NCBI GenBank assembly: GCA_949879795.1
Contig: CATLBR010000019.1
Coordinates: 1 to 61,484 of the forward strand
DNA: 61,484 nt
Origin: an uncultured Hungatella sp.
GTDB lineage: Bacteria > Bacillota > Clostridia > Lachnospirales > Lachnospiraceae
Reading direction: 5' to 3'
Under the pieces are notes generated by a model. The model made no database searches, had not been told where the DNA came from, and was given only the letters and a program-made list of their open reading frames with translations. This document shows positions 50,016 to 57,993 of this stretch, piece by piece. The position numbers and the translations under genes were made by a program. Numbering within the stretch: position 1 is the stretch's first letter; every line of letters starts with the position of its first letter.

Positions 50016-51329
50016 TTACCAGGTCTTCTCCAGAGTCATATTGTAGTCCACAGCGAAAGGATTGTCGTCTCTGCTCTTCAGATCCTCGTAGATAGCCTGG
50101 CGCTCCTCGCTGCTCTCCTGTGCCCAGTACTCGTATCCCCGCATGTAGCTTGCAATCAGTTCATCCCATGAGCCGAACAGAGGCTGCATGGTCTGGGCGA
50201 TCTCCAGAGACTTGTCAAGAGCCTCCGCCTCTGTGTAGTAACCGGCCAGATAGTAGAAGCTCAGCAGATTCATGGCACGGCAGTAATCCCAGCCTGCGAT
50301 GGCATCCTCGCCGAACTCCTCATACATGGCAAACGCGTCCACATAAGTCTGGGCATCCTCTTCGGACACATCCAGGCCCTCTGCAATCCACGCCAGGCGT
50401 TCCTCGGGTGCCACGTCTCCCAATCCGCTTTCCGCAAGGAATTTTCCGTCTTCCGCGAATCCGGTTCTGTGTCCTTCCGACAAAATCCAGTCCAGAGTCT
50501 CATCCGCAGACGCACGGTCTGTAACGCCCCACCACTCTTCCAGAGACTGCTGCTCCAAAGCCGCTGTGGAATCGTTGGCAGGAAGTCCTGCGAAGCGATT
50601 GTAATCCCATCCGTTAAGCGCCGTGAGAACCGCATAGGAAGCATTAAACCAGCGGACTGTGTCGGTGATCTCCACAGTAGTGTTGTCATCCACCTCAACT
50701 GGCTTCTCCACAAAAGTTGCGCAGGAGGTCTTCATGGAATTGATCTCGTCGTCGCCCAGTTCCTCCGCCACATACATCAGGGCATAGTATGCGTAATCTG
50801 TCTCGCCGTATACAAGATAGGCTTTCATGCTCTCACCTTCAGAATTCACACTGCAGGTGCTTGCCTCCACATTGGTCATTCCGGGGATCTGAGGGGCATC
50901 CGTCTCTGCGCCGTCCTGAATACCGTAGCTCTCGGTCACAAGTGTTTTGGCATCATCCATGCTGGTGATAGGCAGAAGCGTTCCGCCCTTGGGGAACTGC
51001 ATCACCAGAACCGCCTTATCTCCTGCCTTGTTCTGAACTCCCAGCCAGAAATCCACGCCCAGATCCTCGGCTGCCCAGTCTTCCTCCAGGCTGATGGTAA
51101 CCGAACCGTCCCCTGTAGAGAACTCCTTCATCTTGACTTCGGCTGCCTTCTCGGCAGAATCATCTTTTTTCGTGGAATCTTTGCTCTTCTCGGCGGCAGT
51201 TGTAGCCGAACCTCCGTCATCCTTAGCCGCAGGCTTACTCTCGCCGCCGCATCCCTGAAGCACCGAGGCCGCCAGCATAGCCGCCATCCCTACACAGGCC
51301 AGCAACTTTTTGTACTTTTTTACATACAT
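50016..51329 (-). CDS. Lipoprotein with C-terminal DUF1266 domain
   Basis: A 437-residue lipoprotein: signal peptide with lipobox LQGC (Cys27), an Ala/Lys/Asp-rich tether (about 28-70), a middle domain of unknown fold (about 75-225), and a C-terminal helical part (about 235-430) matching DUF1266 by its spaced motifs WGVTDRASADETLDWILSEG, GHRTGF and AGWDYCRAMNLLSFYYLAGY, then W at SWDEL. DUF1266 proteins I know of are mainly soluble cytoplasmic proteins of unknown role, so the surface anchoring is noteworthy. Start at ATG 51329. Single-gene unit with its own promoter and terminator. Confidence 0.78.
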   Translation of the reverse strand: MYVKKYKKLLACVGMAAMLAASVLQGCGGESKPAAKDDGGSATTAAEKSKDSTKKDDSAEKAAEVKMKEFSTGDGSVTISLEEDWAAEDLGVDFWLGVQNKAGDKAVLVMQFPKGGTLLPITSMDDAKTLVTESYGIQDGAETDAPQIPGMTNVEASTCSVNSEGESMKAYLVYGETDYAYYALMYVAEELGDDEINSMKTSCATFVEKPVEVDDNTTVEITDTVRWFNASYAVLTALNGWDYNRFAGLPANDSTAALEQQSLEEWWGVTDRASADETLDWILSEGHRTGFAEDGKFLAESGLGDVAPEERLAWIAEGLDVSEEDAQTYVDAFAMYEEFGEDAIAGWDYCRAMNLLSFYYLAGYYTEAEALDKSLEIAQTMQPLFGSWDELIASYMRGYEYWAQESSEERQAIYEDLKSRDDNPFAVDYNMTLEKTW

Positions 51330-51525
51330 ACTCTTTGTCTCTCCTTTTTCTCTTTTATATTCCAAGCCGTTTTTTATCAACGGCTGCAGGAATCCTGAAC
51401 TGCGTCTCCCCATTTCTTGTCTTTTGGCCGAAAGATAAGACTTTGTCGTTCTCAAATAATCTTTTACAAATATTCAGTCCTGCTCAACAAAATCGCCCTG
51501 TTTACATATTTATAAGTACCATGGA

Positions 51526-51554
51526 ATTATATCACGCACGACTGAAAATGTCTA
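51526..51554 (-). promoter_or_regulatory. Promoter of the DUF1266 lipoprotein gene
   Basis: The minus strand reads TAGACA (51549-51554), 17-bp spacer, TATAAT (51526-51531) with TGn extension. The leader is about 190 nt and I see no recognised element in it. The other side of this 434-bp gap holds the efp terminator. Confidence 0.65.
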
Positions 51555-51690
51555 CCTTTTTGTTCACAAAACATTCACATTTTTGTCACAGATTGGAAGA
51601 AAATCTGTCCGGAAAGACTGTATTCCCATTTGTGAGGCGCGCTTGCTCTCAGGTGGCCTCCACCCCCGTCCTCTTGCCGAAAATGCACAT

Positions 51691-51734
51691 AAAAAGGCGT
51701 AAAGACTTTATCTGCCTCATAAAGCCTTTACACC
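51691..51734 (-). terminator. Intrinsic terminator after efp
   Basis: On the minus strand a long stem, GGTGTAAAGGCTTTAT with ATAAAGTCTTTACGCC (two non-Watson-Crick pairs), is followed by TTTTTA. It lies about 30 bp after the efp stop. Confidence 0.85.
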
Positions 51735-51763
51735 TGCCTGATACAACTTATCCGAGTGTCACA

Positions 51764-52321
51764 CTATACTCTGGACAAATACTCTCCTGTACGTGTATCG
51801 ATCTTGATCTTGTCTCCCTGATCTACAAACAGAGGAACATACACTGTGGCTCCTGTCTCAACCACGGCCGGCTTTGTCGCCCCGGTAGCGGTATCTCCCT
51901 TGAAGCCTGGCTCCGTGTCGGTGATCTCCAGCTCTACAAATAAAGGAGGCTCCACGGAAAACACCTTTCCGTTGTAGGAGCAGACCTTGCACATCTCATT
52001 CTCTTTCACAAACTTTAAAGCATCTCCGATGGTCTCTTTGCTGAGAGCCATCTGCTCGTATGTGTTGCAATCCATAAAATTGTACAGGTCACCGTCCGCG
52101 TACAGATACTGCATGTCCACTCTGTCGATTCTGGCAGCGGGGAACTTCTCTGTTGGGCGGAAGGTCTTCTCCACCACACCGCCGCTGATCACGTTCTTGA
52201 TCTTTGTCCTGACGAAAGCGGCCCCCTTGCCTGGTTTTACATGCTGAAACTCCATGATCTGATACACGTTTCCATCGATCTCTAAGGTCACGCCGTTTCT
52301 AAAATCTCCAGCTGATATCAT
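51764..52321 (-). CDS. efp: Elongation factor P
   Basis: A 185-residue three-domain translation factor that relieves stalling at polyproline. The modification loop VKPGKGAAF has the conserved Lys at position 32. Domain II (about 65-125) and the C-terminal OB domain with [13 protein letters not shown] and [21 protein letters not shown] are intact. Own promoter (52379-52407) and strong terminator indicate a monocistronic unit downstream of aroK. Confidence 0.96.
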   Translation of the reverse strand: MISAGDFRNGVTLEIDGNVYQIMEFQHVKPGKGAAFVRTKIKNVISGGVVEKTFRPTEKFPAARIDRVDMQYLYADGDLYNFMDCNTYEQMALSKETIGDALKFVKENEMCKVCSYNGKVFSVEPPLFVELEITDTEPGFKGDTATGATKPAVVETGATVYVPLFVDQGDKIKIDTRTGEYLSRV

Positions 52322-52378
52322 AAATGATATTCCTCCTTGAACTTCTTTTAATTCTCTTATTTCTCATCAATCTACTTT

Positions 52379-52407
52379 ATTCTATACTAAATGCCCTATA
52401 TTTTCAA
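52379..52407 (-). promoter_or_regulatory. Promoter of efp
   Basis: The minus strand reads TTGAAA (52402-52407), 17-bp spacer, TAGAAT (52379-52384). The -35 box overlaps the aroK stop codon. Confidence 0.65.
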
Positions 52408-52913
52408 CCGTTTTTTAAAACAATCTCCTCTGCGATGTCCTCAGGAAACCGTCCGTCGGTTTCCACAGTTATGTGAGCCGTCCTCTCGTAGACAGGGTTT
52501 CGGCTGTCCATAAGGTTTTCCACCTTCTCCTTCACATCCCCGCCTTGAAGCAGAGGGCGCGTAGTGTCCCCTCTCAGCCGATTCAGCACGGTACCGGGAC
52601 TGACCTTCAGATAGACCACTCTGCCCGCCTGCCGCAGCAGTTTCCTGTTCTCCTCTCTCAGAGGCATGCCTCCCCCGGCAGACAGCACCCAGTCGCCGTC
52701 CCGCTCCATCAGCTGTCTTATGATCTCCGTCTCCAGCCTGCGGAACTCCTCTTCCCCATACACCTGAAAGATCCGGCTGACGGTCATGCCTGCCTGCTCT
52801 TCAATGAGCTGATCTGTGTCCAGCAGCGGATATCCCGTCATTTCAGACAGGCATCTTCCCACGGTAGTCTTCCCTGCTCCCATGAAGCCGATCAAAATAA
52901 AATGTGTTCCCAT
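52404..52913 (-). CDS. aroK: Shikimate kinase
   Basis: A 169-residue NMP-kinase-fold enzyme phosphorylating shikimate. The P-loop GFMGAGKTTVG (about 8-18) is followed by LLDTDQLIEE (magnesium/substrate Asp) and the shikimate-binding LSAGGGMPLREEN. Three base pairs downstream of aroE, so the two consecutive shikimate steps are coupled. Confidence 0.95.
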   Translation of the reverse strand: MGTHFILIGFMGAGKTTVGRCLSEMTGYPLLDTDQLIEEQAGMTVSRIFQVYGEEEFRRLETEIIRQLMERDGDWVLSAGGGMPLREENRKLLRQAGRVVYLKVSPGTVLNRLRGDTTRPLLQGGDVKEKVENLMDSRNPVYERTAHITVETDGRFPEDIAEEIVLKNG

Positions 52914-52916
52914 GGC

Positions 52917-53786
52917 CTACTTTTCAAGTTCCTTTCTCATCATCTGCCTGGCTCGATTGACAATCTCCTCCGACACGCTTCTCCCCGGATTCCAGAGTTC
53001 AAAGGCCTCAATTCCCTGGTAAATCAGCATATCCAGACCGTTGACAGACCTTCCGCCAGCCTCCTCCACCAGTGACATAAACCTGGTTTTCGACGGAGTG
53101 TAGATGATCTCCACAGCGCAGGGGATATTCCGGTAAAATCCCTTATCCTCCACCGGCGCGTGGCAGACATCCGGGTGCATACCCACGCTGGTGGTCTGTA
53201 CTGCCAGATACGGCCTGTCCGGAATCTTCCCGTAGTCGGATAGCGCCATGGCAGCCATGAACATTCGCCCAAACCGCCGGTTCATATCCCCCGCCAGTTT
53301 CTGAGCCTTCTCCTGATTTCTGTTCAATATGATCACCGAAGCCGCTCCCTGACAGCCGAGAACATACGCTGCCGCCTTGGCCGCTCCTCCTGCCCCTATA
53401 AGCAGGCAGTCCCGCCCCTCAATATCCATCCCTGCCTCTGTCATGGCCCTGAGAAGGCCGGGGGCATCCGTGTTGTAGCCTTTGTAGCCTCCTTCCACCC
53501 GCACCAGCGTGTTCACGGCGCCGATGGCCTCCGCAGCCTCGTCTAGTTCCTTCAGATAGGGGACCACCCTCTGTTTGTGGGGTACAGTGATATTCATTCC
53601 AGCCAGATTCAGGGCGTACGCCCCCCTGACGGCAGCCTCCACCGACTCTTCAGGCACCTTAAAGGGCACATAGACAAAATCAATGCCCATCTCATTGGCA
53701 TAAAAATTGTGCATCATGGGAGACAGGGAATGCTCCACCGGGTTCGCCATAATTCCGCATACTTTTGCTTTTCCGCTTATCATCAT
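52917..53786 (-). CDS. aroE: Shikimate dehydrogenase
   Basis: A 289-residue NADPH-dependent enzyme. N-terminal substrate motifs HSLSPMMHN (about 19-27) and MNITVPHKQRV (catalytic Lys about 71) are present, the nucleotide loop is LIGAGGAAKA (about 130), and the C-terminal motif GLDMLIYQGIEAFELW is intact. Its start overlaps the yqeG-like stop by ATGA (53783-53786). Confidence 0.96.
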   Translation of the reverse strand: MMISGKAKVCGIMANPVEHSLSPMMHNFYANEMGIDFVYVPFKVPEESVEAAVRGAYALNLAGMNITVPHKQRVVPYLKELDEAAEAIGAVNTLVRVEGGYKGYNTDAPGLLRAMTEAGMDIEGRDCLLIGAGGAAKAAAYVLGCQGAASVIILNRNQEKAQKLAGDMNRRFGRMFMAAMALSDYGKIPDRPYLAVQTTSVGMHPDVCHAPVEDKGFYRNIPCAVEIIYTPSKTRFMSLVEEAGGRSVNGLDMLIYQGIEAFELWNPGRSVSEEIVNRARQMMRKELEK

Positions 53787-54289
53787 TTGATACCTCTTTT
53801 TGAGCGTTTATAAAAGTATAGCACCACCCGCTCCAGATAGCGCTTCAGCACAATCTGGATCTCTTCTTTGGGGTGAATCGGCTTCACCAGATAACTGCTG
53901 ATGCCCGCCCTGTTGGCTCCATACACGTCGGTAAACAGCTGATCCCCCACAAATATGGTGGTTTCCCGGTCGGTTCCCATCAGTTTCATAGCCCTCACAT
54001 AGCCTTTCACCGACGGTTTGCCGCCTTTATAAATATACTTTGAACCCACACATCTGGCAAACGTAGCCACTCTGGGTTCCTTGTTATTGGACAGAAGGCA
54101 TGTCTCCATTCCCATGTGGTGAAATTCCTCAAACAGGTTTTTCGCCCTGATGTCAGCCGGCTGGTCATGGGGAACCAGGGTGTTATCCACATCGAAGATA
54201 ACGCCCCTGATTCCCTTCTCATACAGCCTGCTGTAGGAGATCTCATAGGCGGAGTCCACATAATAATCCGGATAAAATATCTCAAACAT
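53783..54289 (-). CDS. yqeG: YqeG family HAD IIIA-type phosphatase
   Basis: A 168-residue HAD-superfamily protein. Motif I is VIFDVDNTLVPHD (about 35, nucleophile Asp), motif II is LLSNN, and the motif III region includes GKPSVKGYVRAM then IFVGDQLFTDVYGANRAG. Members are phosphatidylglycerophosphatase-like. It lies 9 bp downstream of nrdR and overlaps aroE. Confidence 0.9.
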   Translation of the reverse strand: MFEIFYPDYYVDSAYEISYSRLYEKGIRGVIFDVDNTLVPHDQPADIRAKNLFEEFHHMGMETCLLSNNKEPRVATFARCVGSKYIYKGGKPSVKGYVRAMKLMGTDRETTIFVGDQLFTDVYGANRAGISSYLVKPIHPKEEIQIVLKRYLERVVLYFYKRSKRGIK

Positions 54290-54298
54290 ATAGTGTTC

Positions 54299-54751
54299 CT
54301 ACTTTTTCAACAGTTTGCTCAGTTCTTCCATAAACGTGTTCACATCTTTAAACTCCCGGTACACCGACGCGAACCTCACATAAGCCACCTCATCCAAATC
54401 TTTCAGACTCTCCATGACAAGCTCCCCTATGGCCGACGTGGCCACTTCTTTCTCTTCCATATTGAAAATTCTGTTTTCGATATTGTCGATCATAGAGTCG
54501 ATCTGCTGGGTGGAAACAGGTCTTTTATGGCAGGAACGTATCACTCCGGACTCAATCTTGGAGCGGTCGTAGGCCTCCCTGGAATTGTCTTTTTTAATCA
54601 CCATGAGAGGCATGGTCTCCAGTTTCTCATAGGTGGTAAAACGCTTTCCGCACCGCTCGCACTGCCGTCTGCGACGTATGGAACAGTTGTCGTCAGCCGG
54701 CCTGGAATCGATTACTTTGGTATCATCTTCATTGCAGTAAGGACACTTCAT
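54299..54751 (-). CDS. nrdR: Transcriptional regulator NrdR
   Basis: A 150-residue repressor of ribonucleotide reductase genes. The zinc ribbon has CPYCNEDD and CERCGKRFTTYE; the ATP-cone follows (about 47-137). It is the first gene of nrdR-yqeG-aroE-aroK, with a good promoter at 54797-54825. Confidence 0.96.
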   Translation of the reverse strand: MKCPYCNEDDTKVIDSRPADDNCSIRRRRQCERCGKRFTTYEKLETMPLMVIKKDNSREAYDRSKIESGVIRSCHKRPVSTQQIDSMIDNIENRIFNMEEKEVATSAIGELVMESLKDLDEVAYVRFASVYREFKDVNTFMEELSKLLKK

Positions 54752-54796
54752 GGGATCTAACTCTCCTCCGACATCACATTTGTTGGTTATCTTTTC

Positions 54797-54825
54797 ATTT
54801 TACCTTACCATTCATAAATTCGCAA
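54797..54825 (-). promoter_or_regulatory. Promoter of the nrdR-yqeG-aroE-aroK unit
   Basis: The minus strand reads TTGCGA (54820-54825), 17-bp spacer, TAAAAT (54797-54802), about 45 bp before the nrdR start. Confidence 0.65.
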
Positions 54826-54833
54826 GAAATTTT

Positions 54834-55094
54834 TCATATTCTGCATGGACCTTCCACATCTTTTTTCTTCACGTCCACCAAAATTATATCGTCTCCTACC
54901 TGGCAGATATCGCAAAAAGGGATCACAAACTCTTTTTCTCTCCCCAAAAAACCGCAGAAGCTCCCAGGGCCTGGAACAATGATGGCCACCATACAGCCAT
55001 CTTTCATATCAAAATCCACATCTCCTACAAATCCCAGTCTTTTACAGTCCTCTGCATTAATCACTTCTTTCTGTTTCAATTCAGAAATCCGCAT
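54834..55094 (-). CDS. YlmC/YmxH family PRC-barrel sporulation-associated protein
   Basis: An 86-residue single PRC-barrel protein: MRISELKQKEVINAEDC at the start, GFVGDVDFD, IPFCDICQVGDDIILVD at the end. The family is widespread in spore-forming Firmicutes and annotated as sporulation-related, with no molecular function established. The ATG at 55094 has AGGAGG upstream, but start codon and flanks form one arm of a perfect 14-bp inverted repeat (55085-55136). Confidence 0.85.
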   Translation of the reverse strand: MRISELKQKEVINAEDCKRLGFVGDVDFDMKDGCMVAIIVPGPGSFCGFLGREKEFVIPFCDICQVGDDIILVDVKKKDVEGPCRI

Positions 55095-55136
55095 AGATCC
55101 CACCTCCTGATTCTTTGGTGTAATCTATGCGGATTT
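55085..55136 (-). promoter_or_regulatory. Perfect 14-bp hairpin containing the ylmC start codon
   Basis: 55085-55098 and 55123-55136 are exact reverse complements. In the minus-strand mRNA the ATG lies in the 3' arm and the AGGAGG ribosome binding site in the 24-nt loop. Read on the plus strand it would look like a terminator (TTTTTT follows) but no plus-strand gene is nearby. Confidence 0.7.
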
Positions 55137-55145
55137 TTTCATGTC

Positions 55146-55904
55146 CTATTCCTGATATCGGTCTTCTTTCACATTCAGATAAAAGAACAGCATGGTGCAT
55201 ATGACATAGGGCACCAGCCATATAAGGGCCGCCCCCAGAGTTATGTATACTATGGGAATCCATCCTGCAAAGCTGAGGCTCAGAACCAGCAGTCGGCACC
55301 TGTTGCCTTTCATAATCTTTCTGCTCTCTTCCAAAGCCTGGATGACAGGCTTTTCCGGGTCGTCAGCCAGGATGATATAAAACTGTCCGTAGGTCAGCCC
55401 AGCCCATACACCTGCTGTGAGAAGCAGCAGACCGTATCCGGCCAGGTATACCTGGGCGAATCTCCAATCCCCGGATATGTGGGAAGCCGCCGTCAGAATC
55501 ACCTGCGGCGTGACCAAAACCACACTAATCAAAAGAATCAGCAGATTCACTCCGAAAAATTTCCATCCGTGATTGTGAAATCCCCAGAACATGTCCCACA
55601 CCCTGGCCTGTCTTCCCTGACAGATATTCAGATACATCCTGATGATTCCGGGAACCAACAGAAACTCAAAAAGAATGAACGCCAGCATACCTGTTCCCAT
55701 CACCGCCAGGATGACAAAAAAACCTCTTCCCACATCTCCCATAGAAGCCGCCAGGATACGTGAAAACAACATACATATCTGCCACATTATGAAAAATGTC
55801 AGATCTATGACCATCCATACGGCAAAAACACCTGATGCCATGAGATATTTTCCTGTCATCGCCCTCCTGGCCTTCAGTTTCAGGCTTTTTCTGCTTTCCC
55901 TCAT
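55146..55904 (-). CDS. DUF975 family membrane protein
   Basis: A 252-residue protein with about six hydrophobic segments, a basic N-terminus (RKSLKLKARRAMTGKY) and the segment DDPEKPVIQALEESRKIMKGNRCRLLVL (about 185-210) that is characteristic of DUF975. No enzymatic motif is visible. It follows the small membrane protein at 55917 by 12 bp. Confidence 0.82.
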   Translation of the reverse strand: MRESRKSLKLKARRAMTGKYLMASGVFAVWMVIDLTFFIMWQICMLFSRILAASMGDVGRGFFVILAVMGTGMLAFILFEFLLVPGIIRMYLNICQGRQARVWDMFWGFHNHGWKFFGVNLLILLISVVLVTPQVILTAASHISGDWRFAQVYLAGYGLLLLTAGVWAGLTYGQFYIILADDPEKPVIQALEESRKIMKGNRCRLLVLSLSFAGWIPIVYITLGAALIWLVPYVICTMLFFYLNVKEDRYQE

Positions 55905-55916
55905 ATTCTCCTCCTG

Positions 55917-56207
55917 TCAAAAGACCAGATAGATCCACAGTCTCAAAGAAACCGCTCCCAGAAGTATCCCTGCAATCCCCGCAATCAGTCCTGTTTTCGC
56001 CTGTCTGTTCAGCCTTTCATCCACTCTGGACAGAGCGGCAAAAAGTACTGCCAGGCCACCGAAAAAAAATCCTGATACCACGCAGCATGCGGTGACGACA
56101 GACAGGATTCCCGCCGCCATAGATACCAGACCCATGACATTTTCCCTGCTTTCCTGTTCCTGATAAATCGATGGTTCCTGATATGGCTGTCCCTGATACA
56201 TATACAT
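55917..56207 (-). CDS. Small DUF4190-like membrane protein
   Basis: A 96-residue protein with a Gln/Tyr/Pro-rich N-terminal tail (about 1-20) and two hydrophobic helices (about 28-58 and 70-95) separated by a short charged turn (SRVDERLNRQAK), as in DUF4190-type proteins. Translation may start at the second in-frame ATG (56201), which has better spacing to AAAGGA. Likely co-transcribed with the DUF975 gene. Confidence 0.65.
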   Translation of the reverse strand: MYMYQGQPYQEPSIYQEQESRENVMGLVSMAAGILSVVTACCVVSGFFFGGLAVLFAALSRVDERLNRQAKTGLIAGIAGILLGAVSLRLWIYLVF

Positions 56208-56286
56208 TTCCTTTCTCCGATGTCTCTCCTGCCTCTTATCCGCGATCCTGCTGTTTTACCATGCCTGTTCCCCACAATATCGCTCT

Positions 56287-57189
56287 TTAGTACAGCGGAA
56301 CTACGGCTCCGTCGTAGGTGGACTCTATATAAGCCTTCACCTCGTTACTCTGAAGCGCCTCCACCAGCGCCTTGATGGCTTCGTCATTCTCATGGCCTTC
56401 CCGGACAGCGATGACATTGCCGTAAGTGGATGCCGCGATAGACTGAGAATCCTCCACTGCCAGAGCATCTGACACTTTGAATCCCGCCTCGATGGCATAG
56501 TTGCCGTTGATAACCGCTATATCCACATCCTCGATGGTTCTGGGAATCTGGGCGGCCTCCACCTCATACAGCTTGATGTTCTTGGGATTTTCCACAATAT
56601 CATTCTTGGTGGCGGTCAGATCAGCTCCTTCTTTCAGCTTGATCAATCCCTGGGCTTCCAAAAGCAGAAGCGCTCTGGCCTCGTTGGTAGTATCATTGGG
56701 AACCGCTATGGTTGCCCCGTCCGCCAGTTCCTCCAGAGAGCCCGTCTTTCCGGCGTAGATGCCAAAAGGCTCATAGTGGATAGATGCCGCCGGTACCAGC
56801 TTGGTTCCGTTTTCTTCGTTAAATGACTCCAGATAGGGAAGATGCTGGAAATAGTTGGCATCCAGGTCGCCGGACTCCAGAGCCAGATTTGGCTGAATAT
56901 AGTCCACATACTCCTTGATATCCAGCTCATAGCCTTTTTCAGCCAGGACAGGAGCAGCCGCTTTCAGGATCTCCGCGTGCGGTGCCGGGCTTGCCCCTAC
57001 CACAATTTTTATAAGATCCCCATCACCTTTCGGGGCATCTGTCTCTGGTGCGGACTCCCCGCTGTTCCCATCCGCCGTGGTCTCCGTGCCGGCTGCCGCT
57101 GTCGTAGTCTCCCCTGTTTTGCTTCCGGAACAGCCCGCCAGGCTTCCCACAAGCAATGCTGCCGCGATTACACATACTGTTTTTCTCAT
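56287..57189 (-). CDS. metQ: Methionine-binding lipoprotein MetQ (NlpA family)
   Basis: A 300-residue lipoprotein with lipobox LAGC (Cys20) and a Thr/Ala/Gly-rich linker. The mature part has the NlpA pattern: IVVGASPAPHAEILKAAAP, QPNLALESGDLDANYFQHLPYL, and VPNDTTNEARALLLLE. Together with MetN and MetI it should import D/L-methionine. Start at 57189 with GAGGAGA upstream. A terminator-like hairpin separates it from metI, so its expression may be partly independent. Confidence 0.9.
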   Translation of the reverse strand: MRKTVCVIAAALLVGSLAGCSGSKTGETTTAAAGTETTADGNSGESAPETDAPKGDGDLIKIVVGASPAPHAEILKAAAPVLAEKGYELDIKEYVDYIQPNLALESGDLDANYFQHLPYLESFNEENGTKLVPAASIHYEPFGIYAGKTGSLEELADGATIAVPNDTTNEARALLLLEAQGLIKLKEGADLTATKNDIVENPKNIKLYEVEAAQIPRTIEDVDIAVINGNYAIEAGFKVSDALAVEDSQSIAASTYGNVIAVREGHENDEAIKALVEALQSNEVKAYIESTYDGAVVPLY

Positions 57190-57213
57190 AATTTTATCTC
57201 CTCTCAGATTTTT

Positions 57214-57245
57214 TCCGGCAAAGCCGGAGTGCATAATTTATGCAC
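57214..57245 (-). repeat. Two tandem palindromes in the metQ leader
   Basis: TCCGGC-AAA-GCCGGA (57214-57228) is directly followed by the 17-bp palindrome GTGCATAA-T-TTATGCAC (57229-57245), both between the metI terminator and the metQ start. They could be an operator plus an RNA hairpin; no known factor is assigned. Confidence 0.5.
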
Positions 57246-57253
57246 ATTTATTA

Positions 57254-57300
57254 TAAAAACACCGGCGGCCCAGATGCCTGGGGTATCCCCGCGGCCGCCT
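57254..57300 (-). terminator. Terminator-like hairpin between metI and metQ
   Basis: GGCGGCC (57264-57270) pairs with GGCCGCC (57293-57299); on the minus strand GTGTTTTTATAA follows. It can stop or attenuate transcription before metQ. Confidence 0.65.
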
Positions 57301-57327
57301 GGCGCTCTCATAATCTGATTAAACACA

Positions 57328-57993
57328 TCAGCGAATCCGTTTATCTCCTTTTCGGGACATTCTCATTCCCACTTCCTGAATGATCTGAACCATCACCACC
57401 AGGAGCACCACGGATACCCACATGAGGCCTGCCTCATATCGATAGTATCCATAGTTGATGGCGATGGCTCCCACACCGCCTCCGCCCACAAAGCCTGCCA
57501 TAGCTGAGTAGCTGAGAATGGTAGTCACTGCCAGGGCACCGCCTACCAGCAGGGAGGGCCTGCACTCGGGAAGCAGCACTTTCCATATGATCTGCCAGTC
57601 GGACGCTCCCATGGACTTGGCCGCCTCGATTACGCCTGCGTCGATCTCCCTCAGAGAAGACTCTACCACCCTGGCCACATAAGGTCCTGCCGCGATTGTC
57701 AAAGGAATCACCATGGCTGGGGATCCGATCCTCGTCCCGATGACCATCTTGGACAGAGGCAGGACAATAAAGAGAAGGATCAGAAACGGCACCGACCTGA
57801 GAAGGTTGATCACCGTCCCCAGCACCTTCTGGAGCCAGGGAACCGGATGGATGCCGTCAGAATCTGTAGTTACCAAAATAATTCCCAGAGGAAGCCCTAT
57901 CACATAGGCGAAAAAAGAGGACAAAAACACCATGTAAAAGGTCTCCCAGATTCCTGTTTTCAACATCGCTATAGTAGTCGGATCAAAAGTCAT
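57328..57993 (-). CDS. metI: Methionine ABC transporter permease MetI
   Basis: A 221-residue permease with five predicted transmembrane segments and the coupling motif EAAKSMGASDWQIIWKVLLPE (about 134-154). Start at ATG 57993 with GGAGGT; it overlaps the metN stop by 11 bp. In known structures MetI forms a homodimer with two MetN chains. Confidence 0.93.
   Translation of the reverse strand: MTFDPTTIAMLKTGIWETFYMVFLSSFFAYVIGLPLGIILVTTDSDGIHPVPWLQKVLGTVINLLRSVPFLILLFIVLPLSKMVIGTRIGSPAMVIPLTIAAGPYVARVVESSLREIDAGVIEAAKSMGASDWQIIWKVLLPECRPSLLVGGALAVTTILSYSAMAGFVGGGGVGAIAINYGYYRYEAGLMWVSVVLLVVMVQIIQEVGMRMSRKGDKRIR

Noticed and set aside
54750..55763. 337-codon plus-strand frame opposite ylmC and the DUF975 gene
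   Set aside because: The antisense strand has three well-supported genes; this frame has no ribosome binding site and an unlikely His/Ser/Gln-rich composition.
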